Shown piece by piece: positions 1 through 7,153 of a stretch of 7,656 nt of DNA. Under the pieces are notes generated by a model that worked only from the letters and a program-made list of their open reading frames with translations, made no database searches and was not told the origin of the DNA. Position numbers and translations under genes: made by a program. Source of the DNA: Myxococcales bacterium (GTDB lineage Bacteria; Myxococcota; Polyangia; Fen-1088); assembly GCA_003153875.1 (NCBI GenBank), contig PMBY01000488.1, forward strand, positions 359 to 8,014, written 5' to 3'. Position 1 is the stretch's first letter, and each line of letters begins with the position of its first letter.

Positions 1-493
1 CGCCCACGATGGCGCCGAAGTTGAATGCGCTGTCGGCCTCGCGCGAGAGCACGCGCACGTACTGCGAAAGCTGATCCAGCAGGCGGCGATTCTCGCGCAC
101 CAGGTGGAAGCGCTCCACCGCGTGCATCAGGATTCCGCGCAGCTCCTTGCTGTCCCAGGGCTTGGTGATATAGCGATAGATGCGGCCCAGGCTAATGGAC
201 TCGATGAGCACATCCACGTCGGTGAAGGCCGTGACGATGATCCCCACGGCGTCGGGGCGGATGTCGCGCACGACGCGCAGCAGTTCTAGCCCAGTCATGC
301 GCGGCATGCGCTGGTCGGTCACCACCACCGCCATGTCGTGGGCGCGCACCAGGTTCAGGGCCTCTTCCGCGCCCGAGGCCAGGTGCAGGGTGAAGGTCTT
401 GCCAAAGGTGAAGCGGAACGCGTCCAGGTTGTCGCTCTCGTCATCGACCACCAGGATGGGGAACTTCGTCCATTCGATTTCGCCCACAGCCAT
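1..493 (-). CDS. Response regulator, HupR/NtrC-like receiver domain (partial)
   Basis: Only the N-terminal 164 codons are present; the gene leaves the window at the left edge. The translation is a full receiver domain, roughly residues 11-128. It has the acidic pair D17-D18 in ILVVDDE, the predicted phospho-acceptor D60 in VTDQRMP, the conserved T88 in VTAF, and K111 in YITKPWD. The DQRMP and TKPW signatures are typical of HupR/HoxA-type regulators. After a short helical linker (RENRRLLDQL), the last visible residues FGAIVG match the usual beginning of a sigma-54 AAA+ activation domain (F-x-x-I-V-G). A cyclase or histidine-kinase output cannot be excluded because the rest is missing. In a two-component pathway D60 would be phosphorylated by a sensor kinase, none of which is visible here. 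The ATG at 493 has only a weak AGGG upstream. The gene is divergent from the DUF2723 gene. Confidence 0.88.
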   Translation of the reverse strand, partial: MAVGEIEWTKFPILVVDDESDNLDAFRFTFGKTFTLHLASGAEEALNLVRAHDMAVVVTDQRMPRMTGLELLRVVRDIRPDAVGIIVTAFTDVDVLIESISLGRIYRYITKPWDSKELRGILMHAVERFHLVRENRRLLDQLSQYVRVLSREADSAFNFGAIVG

Positions 494-550
494 GGCCCTG
501 ACGGTAGCATAAAGTCGAGAAACCGGGTGGACACGCACCGCCAAATTCAC
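494..550. promoter_or_regulatory. Divergent intergenic region
   Basis: These 57 bp separate the start codons of the response regulator (minus) and the DUF2723 protein (plus), so both promoters must lie here or inside the opposite gene's 5' end. I found no convincing -35/-10 pair. The minus-strand TATGCT near 505-510 resembles a -10 but lacks a matching -35 at 16-18 bp. There is no strong Shine-Dalgarno sequence before either start. Confidence 0.4.
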
Positions 551-2317
551 ATGGGAACTGAGCTGCGCGCTTGGGGCGCCTTCGCGGTGGCCACGCTGGC
601 CTTCGTGGCCTATGCCCTGGCTGCCGCGCCTGCTCCCTATTTTCTCGACTCGGCCGAGCTGGCAGCGGCGACCTTTGGCCTTGGGGTGGCGCATCCGCCG
701 GGCGAAGTGACGGCCCTTTTGTGGGGGAAGTTCTTCGATCTGCTGCCGCTGGGCAACGTCGCTTTTCGCGCGGCACTCTCGCAAGCCGTGGCAGGCGCGC
801 TGGCCGCGCTCCTGGTCTACGCCTTGAGCCTGGATGCGGCCGATTGGCTCGATCCCGAGGAGAAACTCAATCCGATCACGCGCGTACTGGCCGCCGCTGC
901 CGTTGCCCTGATGTTCGCCTTTGCGCCCGGCGTGGTGATCGTGTGCAACCGGGCCGAGGTCTACGCCCTGCAAACAGCGCTGTCGCTGGCGGCGCTGTGG
1001 CTGGCCCTGCGCGCAGCACGCAGCCGCGATGCCCGGCCCGCTTTGCTAGCCGCAGTCCTCATAGGCCTGGGCGTGGCCAACCATTCCCTGCTCGCGGGAT
1101 TGGTCGGCCTGGGGGCCGTGGTGGCGGCCCTGCCCTTGCTGGCCGAGAAACGCGGTCGCCTGATTGCTCTGGCGCTGCTGGCCTTCTTGGCCGGCATGGC
1201 GATCCACGCGTACCTGCCCCTGCGCGCGGCTGCGCTTTTCGGCGCACCCGATCACGGGGCGAACAACGTGGTGTGGGGTGACGCGCGTTCGCTCCGCGGT
1301 CTGTGGTGGGTGGTCTCGGCGCACACCTTCGCGGTCAAGCAAGCCGTGGTGCAAGGCCAAGCGACGCCCGAGGATCTGCCGTTTCTTCCCATGGAGGAGC
1401 TGGGCGAAGTCTTTGCCCTGCTCGCGCCGGCTGGCATCTACTTCTTGCTCCGGCGGGCGCGGTCGCGCGGACCAGGGCTGGCCTTGCTGGTGGCTGCGGC
1501 AGGTTCAATGGTTGCGGCACTCATTGGAGGTCTGGCCCCGGCCAATCCCGACAACCGCGGCTACCTGGGAGCTGCATTTGCGTTGGTGGCGGTCTTCTCC
1601 GGTGCTGCCATCTTGTTTGGTCTCACTGTGTTTCGCCTCACGCGCTTGCGCCCGATTCTGGCCGGGATGCTGCTCTTGCTCGCAATCAGCCGCTTTCCCC
1701 GCCCGAACCAGTACCCAGGTCTGCGGAACTCGACCGCGGGCGACGCGACGACCGGCCAATTGCTGGCGCATCTGCCGCCGCGAGCGGCCCTGCTGACCAA
1801 CCACTTCGAGACCGCGTTCCTGGTCGGCTACCAGCGCTTGGTGGAAGCACGCCGGCCTGACGTGGCCTGGGCCCATCTCGCTTTTGTGGGCGGGCCTGGC
1901 TATGCCGAGCGGGTGTCGCTGGCCGAGCCCGACCTGGCGGCTAGCCTGCGGGCCTACCGCGAAGGGGGATTCTCCGTCGAAGCGTTGCGCAAGCTGGACG
2001 CACGCCGGCCGGTGCGCATCGAACCGGACATCGTGATAGAGCCGGCCTTGCGCAAACAACTTGTGCCCGCGGGGGAACTCTGGGCGCCATCTCTTGTCGG
2101 CGACTCAGCCCCAGACGCTCTGGCACCATGGATGCTGGCCGAAGCGAAGTCCGACCCGCAAGCCCGCGGCTACCTCAGCTGGCGTTCCTACATCGACGCG
2201 GTCTGGGCCTGCGACAAGCAAGCCTCCGAGCGCGTGCACCTGCGCTTCGCCGAATTGGAAGAGCTCATGCCCTCAGACGCCCGCTTCAAGGAGCTGAAGG
2301 CGCACTGCCGATTCTGA
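551..2317 (+). CDS. DUF2723-family polytopic membrane protein (probable GT-C glycosyltransferase)
   Basis: This 588-residue membrane protein has many hydrophobic helices between about residues 8 and 380, followed by a soluble C-terminal domain of about 200 residues. The first-loop motif at 31-51 (D33-S-x-E36, then LGVAHPPG) is the family hallmark; the acidic residues occupy the position of the catalytic acid in GT-C glycosyltransferases. Other family-like blocks are NRAEVYAL (133-140), YLPLRA (221-226) and the C-terminal RRPDVAW (434-440). Members related to TMEM260 are thought to transfer sugars from lipid carriers to proteins at the membrane; substrate and acceptor here are unknown. The frame is open further upstream, but that stretch overlaps the divergent response regulator, so ATG 551 is preferred. 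GTG 527 is an alternative. Neither start has a strong ribosome binding site. The gene ends 9 bp from the stop of the convergent lipoprotein gene. Confidence 0.85.
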   Translation: MGTELRAWGAFAVATLAFVAYALAAAPAPYFLDSAELAAATFGLGVAHPPGEVTALLWGKFFDLLPLGNVAFRAALSQAVAGALAALLVYALSLDAADWLDPEEKLNPITRVLAAAAVALMFAFAPGVVIVCNRAEVYALQTALSLAALWLALRAARSRDARPALLAAVLIGLGVANHSLLAGLVGLGAVVAALPLLAEKRGRLIALALLAFLAGMAIHAYLPLRAAALFGAPDHGANNVVWGDARSLRGLWWVVSAHTFAVKQAVVQGQATPEDLPFLPMEELGEVFALLAPAGIYFLLRRARSRGPGLALLVAAAGSMVAALIGGLAPANPDNRGYLGAAFALVAVFSGAAILFGLTVFRLTRLRPILAGMLLLLAISRFPRPNQYPGLRNSTAGDATTGQLLAHLPPRAALLTNHFETAFLVGYQRLVEARRPDVAWAHLAFVGGPGYAERVSLAEPDLAASLRAYREGGFSVEALRKLDARRPVRIEPDIVIEPALRKQLVPAGELWAPSLVGDSAPDALAPWMLAEAKSDPQARGYLSWRSYIDAVWACDKQASERVHLRFAELEELMPSDARFKELKAHCRF

Positions 2318-2326
2318 AATGAGCGT

Positions 2327-2842
2327 TCAATCCCCGGCGTCCATGTCCACGCCCACATCCCCTTCCGCGTCCGGGTTCAGATCCCCTTCCACGTCCATAC
2401 TCATAGCCACGTCGACACTCCGCTCCACGTTCGTGTCCAGCCCCGCACCTGCGACGTCCCCAATCCCCGGTGGGGCATCGACGGCGTCCCCTGCAATCCG
2501 GGCATCGCTGGCATCAAGCAGGGAATCAGCCCCAGCCTCACTTGTTCCATCCATTGAAGCATCGGGCAGGTCAGCCCCCTCGTCCGGCGATACATCGGCG
2601 ACGCTCTTGTCCGTCGCCACGTCCGCATAGTGACCATCTCGGCTCGGCGAGGCGCGATCGGCCGATTCGGTGTCCACACGGACCTTGTCCACCGGTGCTG
2701 CCAAATCGGCGCTCGTGGTCGAGGGTCTTTCTTTCGCCGCGTCGACCGTCCGCACATAGGCCGGATTGGACTCTCGACATCCTGCCCCCATCATCCCGAG
2801 GAGTATCGCCAGCGTCGCCCAGAGACTGTATTTTCGTTTCAA
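2327..2842 (-). CDS. Asp-rich putative lipoprotein, TTG start
   Basis: This 171-residue protein starts with a basic n-region (MKRK), a hydrophobic stretch (residues 6-18) and Cys22 in MGAGC. It therefore looks like a signal-peptidase-II lipoprotein, although the -3 residue is Gly rather than the usual Leu. The mature part contains 28 Asp in about 150 residues, is rich in Ala, Val and Ser, and shows no recognisable globular domain or catalytic motif. Near the C-terminus, DVEGD and DAEGD recur 8 residues apart. TTG 2842 is chosen because GGAGG lies 6 nt upstream and the signal peptide follows at once; an ATG-led extension upstream to 3061 would run into the divergent PEGA gene. Acidic linkers of this kind usually tether a domain in myxobacterial lipoproteins, so this may be a spacer-only protein or a truncated one. 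Function is unknown. Confidence 0.72.
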   Translation of the reverse strand: MKRKYSLWATLAILLGMMGAGCRESNPAYVRTVDAAKERPSTTSADLAAPVDKVRVDTESADRASPSRDGHYADVATDKSVADVSPDEGADLPDASMDGTSEAGADSLLDASDARIAGDAVDAPPGIGDVAGAGLDTNVERSVDVAMSMDVEGDLNPDAEGDVGVDMDAGD

Positions 2843-2924
2843 GCCAGACCTCCGTCGGCAAGGTTTTGAATATCCTACCAGCAATGATGTTCCGCGGGCC
2901 GGTTCCTTGTACAATGTCACTCTG
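2843..2924. promoter_or_regulatory. Divergent intergenic region, lipoprotein/PEGA
   Basis: These 82 bp lie between two divergent start codons and must carry the promoter and leader of the lipoprotein gene and probably those of the PEGA gene. On the minus strand TAGGATATTC is -10-like, but no -35 at proper spacing is convincing. Apart from the lipoprotein's GGAGG, no regulatory motif is certain. Sharing this region makes coordinated or mutually exclusive expression of the two genes possible. Confidence 0.4.
2849..2853 (-). promoter_or_regulatory. Ribosome binding site deciding the TTG start
   Basis: On the minus strand GGAGG is followed by six bases (TCTGGC) and then TTG at 2842. This is the best Shine-Dalgarno match in the window, and it supports a TTG initiation codon directly before the lipoprotein signal peptide. 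Confidence 0.7.
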
Positions 2925-3923
2925 ATGTTGACCCTGGTGCGCCTTTGCACCCTCTTCTGCCTCAGCACGGTGCTTGCGTCCGAGGCCCATGCCCAGCCGG
3001 AGGCAAGCGGAACCCAAAGGGTGGCTGTGGTCCGTTTGGAGTTCGAGGGGAGGATTCCCAAAGCTCTTCAACAACTCTTTGCACACCGTCTGCTCGAAGG
3101 CCTGTCTGCGGTCCATTTCGAGGTGCTGTCGGAGGACGACGTCCAGAACAAGCTGGTCGGCCCCTGGCTGGCCCTGGCGAGCTGTCGGGATGCCTCCTGT
3201 TTCCCGGCCATGGCCTCCGCGCTGTCGGCGAGCTACCTCATTGGTGCCAAGGTCAGCGAAAGCAACAAGACCTACGTGGTGACCATGGACATCATCAACG
3301 GGCGGACCGGCGTCGTGCTGGCCAGCAACCGCGAGCGCTGTGAAACCTGCGGGGTTGAAGAGGCGGGCGAGAAGATGGGGTTAGCGGCCTCGGCGCTGCG
3401 CGAAAGGCTGGAAACCGTGGCGCGAGCGCCAGCCCGCTTTGTCGTCAGATCCCGCCCGGCATCCGCCACCGTGGAGATGGACGGCAAGATCGTCGGGGTC
3501 ACGCCACTCGACGTCGAGCTGGCTGGCGGCGTTCACCACCTACGCTTGCTCATGCGCGGCTACGACACCCTGGAGCGGACTCTCACGGCGGTCGGTGGCG
3601 TGGACGAGGGCATGGACCTGGATCTGGTGGCAATCCCTTCGCACTTCCCCCATCGCACCGCGGGCCTGGCCACCCTGGCCGGTGGGGTGGTCTTGCTCGT
3701 CGGCGGCATCATCACGATGACTTTCGACCGTGAGGAGATCGGCTGCAGTGCCAGGGAGAAAGATCCCTACGGCCACTGTCCCTGGGTTCGTTCCACCAAG
3801 TGGTGGGGCGCGGCCATGGTGGGCATCGGCGCGGCGGCAGCCACCCTGGGCGGGGTCTTTCTCTACCTCGCACCACGCTCGGGCTCGACCACGCTGGGCG
3901 TGGGCCTGACCCGTACGTTCTAG
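2925..3923 (+). CDS. PEGA-domain exported membrane-anchored protein
   Basis: This 332-residue protein begins with a signal peptide (about 1-23, predicted cleavage AHA|QP). An alpha/beta domain follows (32-165), of the kind often preceding PEGA domains in myxobacteria and loosely like CsgG/TolB-N lipoprotein folds: it opens with VAVVRLEF and continues through SYLIGAKV and TYVVTMDI. A PEGA domain spans about 172-237, with the motif GVTPLDVELAGG and then HHLRL and RGYD. Two hydrophobic segments (about 246-264 and 294-314) flank a loop with C274 and C285. The N-terminal domain has further pairs C87/C92 and C139/C142, suggesting disulfides in an oxidising compartment. PEGA domains are thought to bind surface or envelope components; a ligand cannot be named. 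ATG 2925 is chosen because it sits directly before the signal peptide; the open frame back to 2766 overlaps the divergent lipoprotein gene. No clear ribosome binding site is visible. Confidence 0.85.
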   Translation: MLTLVRLCTLFCLSTVLASEAHAQPEASGTQRVAVVRLEFEGRIPKALQQLFAHRLLEGLSAVHFEVLSEDDVQNKLVGPWLALASCRDASCFPAMASALSASYLIGAKVSESNKTYVVTMDIINGRTGVVLASNRERCETCGVEEAGEKMGLAASALRERLETVARAPARFVVRSRPASATVEMDGKIVGVTPLDVELAGGVHHLRLLMRGYDTLERTLTAVGGVDEGMDLDLVAIPSHFPHRTAGLATLAGGVVLLVGGIITMTFDREEIGCSAREKDPYGHCPWVRSTKWWGAAMVGIGAAAATLGGVFLYLAPRSGSTTLGVGLTRTF

Positions 3924-6157
3924 ATTTTCCCCAGTTTCGCCTGCGCGCGAGCGATGCGGGCCTTCACCCCCTCATCACGGGGCGATAGGGTCTGGGCGCG
4001 CTGATAGGATGCCAGGGCTTCATCGTAGCGCAGCAGCTTGAAGTAGGCGTCACCCAAGATGACTTGGTAGCGGGGCGTCTTGGGACGAAAGGCAACCGCC
4101 CGTCGGGCGTAGTCCAAGGCATCCACATAGCGGGCGCGTTCAAAGGCCACCTCGGCCAATCCGGCGACTGCCTCGGGATTCGCAGGGTCAGCGCGAACCG
4201 CGCGGTCGAAGGCGTCCTGGGCGCGATCCAAGTTGCCTTGCGCCAGGGCCTCCCGCCCTTCGCTGGCGGTGCGCGAGGCCCGAACATGGTCGCGTGATGA
4301 CTCCTCGGCTGTCTCGACGCCGGCCTTCTTGCGTACGGGTTTGGCCGACTCAGGCGTGTTCTCAAGCGGCGGTTCGGTCTCTGCGGAAAGAGCGCTCTTC
4401 GCCCTTTCCTGCGCGACGAGATCTTTGGGATCAAGCTCGGACACGACCTGATAGTAGGGCCTGGCATCAGCGCGTTTTCCGCTGTCCCACTGCTCCTGCG
4501 CACGTCTGCGGAATTCATCCGACAAACGGGCAACCTGGGTTCCTTGCTTGTCTACTTCCAGCAGCTTGGCCAGGTGGGTCCGGGCCGCGGTGAAATGGCC
4601 GCTGATCATCGCTGCGAACAGGTTCGCGGCAGCGCTGCGAACTGGGTCTTCATGGGACGGTTTCAGCGCCGAGCCCGCTGTCTCTTCTCCCACGCGGTGG
4701 GAATCCGCGGCTTGCGCCACGCGCGCGCGCAGCTCGGTGTCGCCGGGAAGGAAGCGCAGGGCTTCGCGAAAACGCAGCTCTGCTAGGTCGGAAAGACCCG
4801 CTGCGAGGAGAGCATTGCCCAGACTGCGGAACTGATTGCCATAGATGCGGCGCAAAGAAGCGGCTCCCCCCGAAGTCGTGCCCAGGCGATGCGCCTCCTG
4901 CTCCGCCCCTTCGATGTTTCGCAGGGCGGATGCTTCGACCGGCTGAAAGTAGTGTTCGGCCTCAGCGGCAGCGGCGGCTTTGCGTAGAAATGGCGCCACA
5001 GTTTCAGCCTCGTCGGTCTTGGTGATCTCGACAAACACCGGCGTATACGCGACGATCTCCTTGGGCCGCCGCAGACCAAAGAACAGCGCCGCGCCCAACC
5101 CCAGGACAGCCACCAATCCGAGAACCAAGGCCAGTCGGCGCAGCCGGCGGGAGCGCGGAGACGGCATATGGTCGGCCAATTTCTTCCGCCAGGCTTCGTC
5201 CACATCGGGCAGTTCCAGGTCGTCCCACTCTGTCTGCACGCGCGCGGCGATCTGCGCATCGCAGAGCATGGCCTCTACCACCGCCATGGTCTGAGGCCGC
5301 CCCGCCGGATTCTTTTCCAGCATCTGCAGCACCAGCGTCTCAAGCTCCGCTGGGATCTTGGCCTCGGGCGCGCTCTGTCGCAGGGGCTGGGGCTTCTGCG
5401 TGAGGTGGTTAGCCACCGTGGTCATGACGTCCTTGTCCCAGAAGGGGCAGACCCCGGTCAGCATTTCGTAGGCCATGGCCCCGAGCGAATAGACGTCGCT
5501 GCGGTGGTCGTACGCCTTGCCGCGGATGCGTTCGGGAGCCAGGTAGTCAGGCGTACCGACCAACTTCTCCTCGGCGGGCCTGCCCTCGGGGGCAGGCTCG
5601 GCGCTGACCAGGCCGGCGATGCCGAAATCCACGACCTTGACCAGGTCGCGCCGGCGGTCCCTGGCGGCCAGCATGATGTTGTCAGGCTTCACATCCAGGT
5701 GAACGATGCCCTTGCCATGGGCCGCGCCCAGCGCCTTGCACACCTGGCGCAAGATCGCGATGCTTCGCTCGATCCCGATGCGCCGGTGCTGCTCTATCTC
5801 GGCGCGCAGGCTCGGCCCGTCGATGTACTCCATCACGAAGAAGACCTGGCCGTCCGGCAACTCGCCAAAGTCCGTGACGTCGCAGATGTTGGGATTGCCG
5901 ATCTTCGAGGCCGCGCGGGCTTCTTGCCGAAAGCGTTCGATGGCCTTGGGGTCGCGCGCGCTGGCCGCGTGCAACGTCTTGAGGGCTACGCGCTTTTCCA
6001 GGTCCACGTGCTCGGCCAGATAGACCGCGCCCATGGCACCCGCGCCCACGCGGGTGATAATGCGATAGCGTGTGTTGGGGATTATCTCGCCCGGCGGCAG
6101 CATGGGTTGCATGCTGCCCGTCGTGGTGCGATTGCGTTGTGTGGAGGGTCGTTCCAC
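3920..6157 (-). CDS. Transmembrane Ser/Thr protein kinase with TPR repeats, non-RD
   Basis: This 745-residue protein has an N-terminal Hanks-type kinase domain (about 31-300). It shows the glycine loop GAGAMGAVY (38-46), K60 in VALK, a likely helix-C E79, the catalytic block HLDVKPDN with D155, K157 and N160, DFG at 177-179, and GTPDYLAPE at 201-209. The catalytic residues are intact, but the Arg before the catalytic Asp is Leu, making it a non-RD kinase. A basic stretch (334-341) leads into one membrane helix (about 340-361). The C-terminal part is helical and probably extracytoplasmic, with three TPR units at about 629-662, 663-696 and 697-730, and weaker ones near 513-590. It likely phosphorylates cytoplasmic proteins in response to an envelope or protein-interaction signal. 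GTG 6157 is chosen because a G-run (TGGGGG) lies 4 nt upstream; ATG 6112 is an alternative. It overlaps the convergent PEGA gene by 4 bp at the stop codons. Confidence 0.93.
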   Translation of the reverse strand: MERPSTQRNRTTTGSMQPMLPPGEIIPNTRYRIITRVGAGAMGAVYLAEHVDLEKRVALKTLHAASARDPKAIERFRQEARAASKIGNPNICDVTDFGELPDGQVFFVMEYIDGPSLRAEIEQHRRIGIERSIAILRQVCKALGAAHGKGIVHLDVKPDNIMLAARDRRRDLVKVVDFGIAGLVSAEPAPEGRPAEEKLVGTPDYLAPERIRGKAYDHRSDVYSLGAMAYEMLTGVCPFWDKDVMTTVANHLTQKPQPLRQSAPEAKIPAELETLVLQMLEKNPAGRPQTMAVVEAMLCDAQIAARVQTEWDDLELPDVDEAWRKKLADHMPSPRSRRLRRLALVLGLVAVLGLGAALFFGLRRPKEIVAYTPVFVEITKTDEAETVAPFLRKAAAAAEAEHYFQPVEASALRNIEGAEQEAHRLGTTSGGAASLRRIYGNQFRSLGNALLAAGLSDLAELRFREALRFLPGDTELRARVAQAADSHRVGEETAGSALKPSHEDPVRSAAANLFAAMISGHFTAARTHLAKLLEVDKQGTQVARLSDEFRRRAQEQWDSGKRADARPYYQVVSELDPKDLVAQERAKSALSAETEPPLENTPESAKPVRKKAGVETAEESSRDHVRASRTASEGREALAQGNLDRAQDAFDRAVRADPANPEAVAGLAEVAFERARYVDALDYARRAVAFRPKTPRYQVILGDAYFKLLRYDEALASYQRAQTLSPRDEGVKARIARAQAKLGKI

Positions 6158-6211
6158 GTAGCCCCCAAGTCATCGAAGCGCCGGAGATACTCACCGACAG
6201 CCAGGGTTCAT

Positions 6212-6240
6212 GTTATCACGCCGCACCCACTTCGATGTAA
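6212..6240 (-). promoter_or_regulatory. Candidate sigma-70-type promoter for the kinase gene
   Basis: On the minus strand TTACAT (6235-6240) and GATAAC (6212-6217) are separated by exactly 17 bp, with partial matches to the -35 and -10 consensus. Transcription would start near 6205, leaving a leader of about 48 nt before the GTG at 6157. It lies in the 92-bp divergent region shared with the downstream membrane-protein gene, whose own promoter I could not identify. Consensus matching by eye gives limited certainty in GC-rich DNA. Confidence 0.35.
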
Positions 6241-6249
6241 CCTGGCCCG

Positions 6250-6996
6250 GTGAAAAGCCGCGAACCCCGCCACAAGATCCTGCTCGCCGTCTTGCTGCTG
6301 CTGCCGTCGGCAGCGGCCTATGCGCTCCACTGGGCCATCTTCCGCAACGCCCACGACATCGTCTTCTACCTGCTGATGGACGTCGCCTTTCTGTTCGTGC
6401 AAGCGGTGATGGCCACCCTCGTCTTTGATCAGCTGCTCAATGCACGTGAACGCCAGGCAAATCGGAGAAAGCTGAACGTGGCCGTCGGCGTCTTCTTCAG
6501 TCACGTCGGCACCCCGCTGCTGCGGCTGCTCTCTGCTTTCGACGGTCGTGGGGAAGACGCGCGCAAACACCTCAGAGTGGACGGGGCTTGGACCGAAGCG
6601 CACTTTGCGAAAATGCAAACCGTGCTGCGAGGCCACGAACCAGCGATCGAGGCAGGCCGGGGCGATCTGGCGCTGTTGAAGATCACGCTTGAACGACAGC
6701 GCGACTTCTTGTTGCGTTTGCTTGAGAATCCCAATTTGCTCGAACACGAAACCCTGACCGAAATGCTGTGGTCGGTGTTCCACCTGGCTGACGAGCTGGC
6801 ACATCGGCCCAGCGTGGCCAACTTGCCCGACGCGGATCGCACCCACCTGGAGAACGACATCAAGCGCGCCTATGACTGGCTCGTCAGGGAATGGCTGCGA
6901 CACATGCAGCACCTCAAGGCCACCTACCCCTATCTCTTCTCGCTCGCCGTGCGGACCAATCCGTTCGACCCGGATGCGAAGGTGGAAGTTTCGTAG
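6250..6996 (+). CDS. Uncharacterised two-helix membrane protein with helical cytoplasmic domain
   Basis: This 248-residue protein has two hydrophobic segments near the N-terminus (about 10-29 and 37-59), and then about 190 hydrophilic, predominantly helical residues with no cysteine. A short basic N-terminus and the Arg/Lys-rich stretch after helix 2 (ARERQANRRK) suggest both ends face the cytoplasm. The block LNVAVGVFFSHVGTPLLRLL (75-94) resembles a conserved segment I associate with uncharacterised bacterial membrane proteins, but I cannot name a Pfam family. No catalytic motif is visible. The gene is divergent from the kinase and not co-directional with it, so a functional link is only suggested by adjacency. 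GTG 6250 is the predicted start, just before the first helix; no clear ribosome binding site precedes it. The coding call rests on length and codon bias. Confidence 0.8.
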   Translation: MKSREPRHKILLAVLLLLPSAAAYALHWAIFRNAHDIVFYLLMDVAFLFVQAVMATLVFDQLLNARERQANRRKLNVAVGVFFSHVGTPLLRLLSAFDGRGEDARKHLRVDGAWTEAHFAKMQTVLRGHEPAIEAGRGDLALLKITLERQRDFLLRLLENPNLLEHETLTEMLWSVFHLADELAHRPSVANLPDADRTHLENDIKRAYDWLVREWLRHMQHLKATYPYLFSLAVRTNPFDPDAKVEVS

Positions 6997-7031
6997 ACGG
7001 CGACGCTAGCGGTTGTTCAGATCTCCTCCAC

Positions 7032-7069
7032 CTACCGCTTGCGGCAGTGGCTTGCCGGTTATCCGGTAG
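7032..7069. repeat. Nested inverted repeat
   Basis: CTACCG (7032-7037) pairs perfectly with CGGTAG (7064-7069). Inside it, CGGCA (7042-7046) pairs with TGCCG (7053-7057) around a 6-nt loop, leaving an internal loop of 4 and 6 nt. It starts 36 bp after the stop of the upstream plus-strand gene, so it could fold at the end of that transcript. No run of T follows, so it is not a standard intrinsic terminator. Confidence 0.45.
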
Positions 7070-7153
7070 TACAACGTTGCAGCTTCGGGGTAGCAGGATG
7101 AAAGCTTTCTGGGTCGACCTGAAACTCGCTCTAGATCAGAAAATTTGGTGTCT

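Noticed and set aside
338..550. A 71-codon N-terminal extension of the DUF2723 frame
   Set aside because: It lies mostly antisense to the response regulator, has no membrane or family character, and the hydrophobic N-terminus typical of the family begins right after ATG 551.
571..1281. A 236-codon plus-strand open frame inside the DUF2723 gene
   Set aside because: It is Arg/Gly/Pro-rich in the manner of out-of-frame GC-rich DNA, while the membrane-protein frame has clear family motifs.
2766..2924. A 53-codon N-terminal extension of the PEGA frame
   Set aside because: It overlaps the lipoprotein start, and a clear signal peptide begins at ATG 2925.
2843..3061. A 73-codon N-terminal extension of the lipoprotein frame
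   Set aside because: It runs into the divergent PEGA gene, and the signal peptide with a GGAGG ribosome binding site begins at TTG 2842.
5168..6253. A 361-codon plus-strand open frame antisense to the kinase
   Set aside because: It is a by-product of the high-GC codon bias of the kinase gene; its translation shows no domain, whereas the minus-strand kinase has all conserved motifs.
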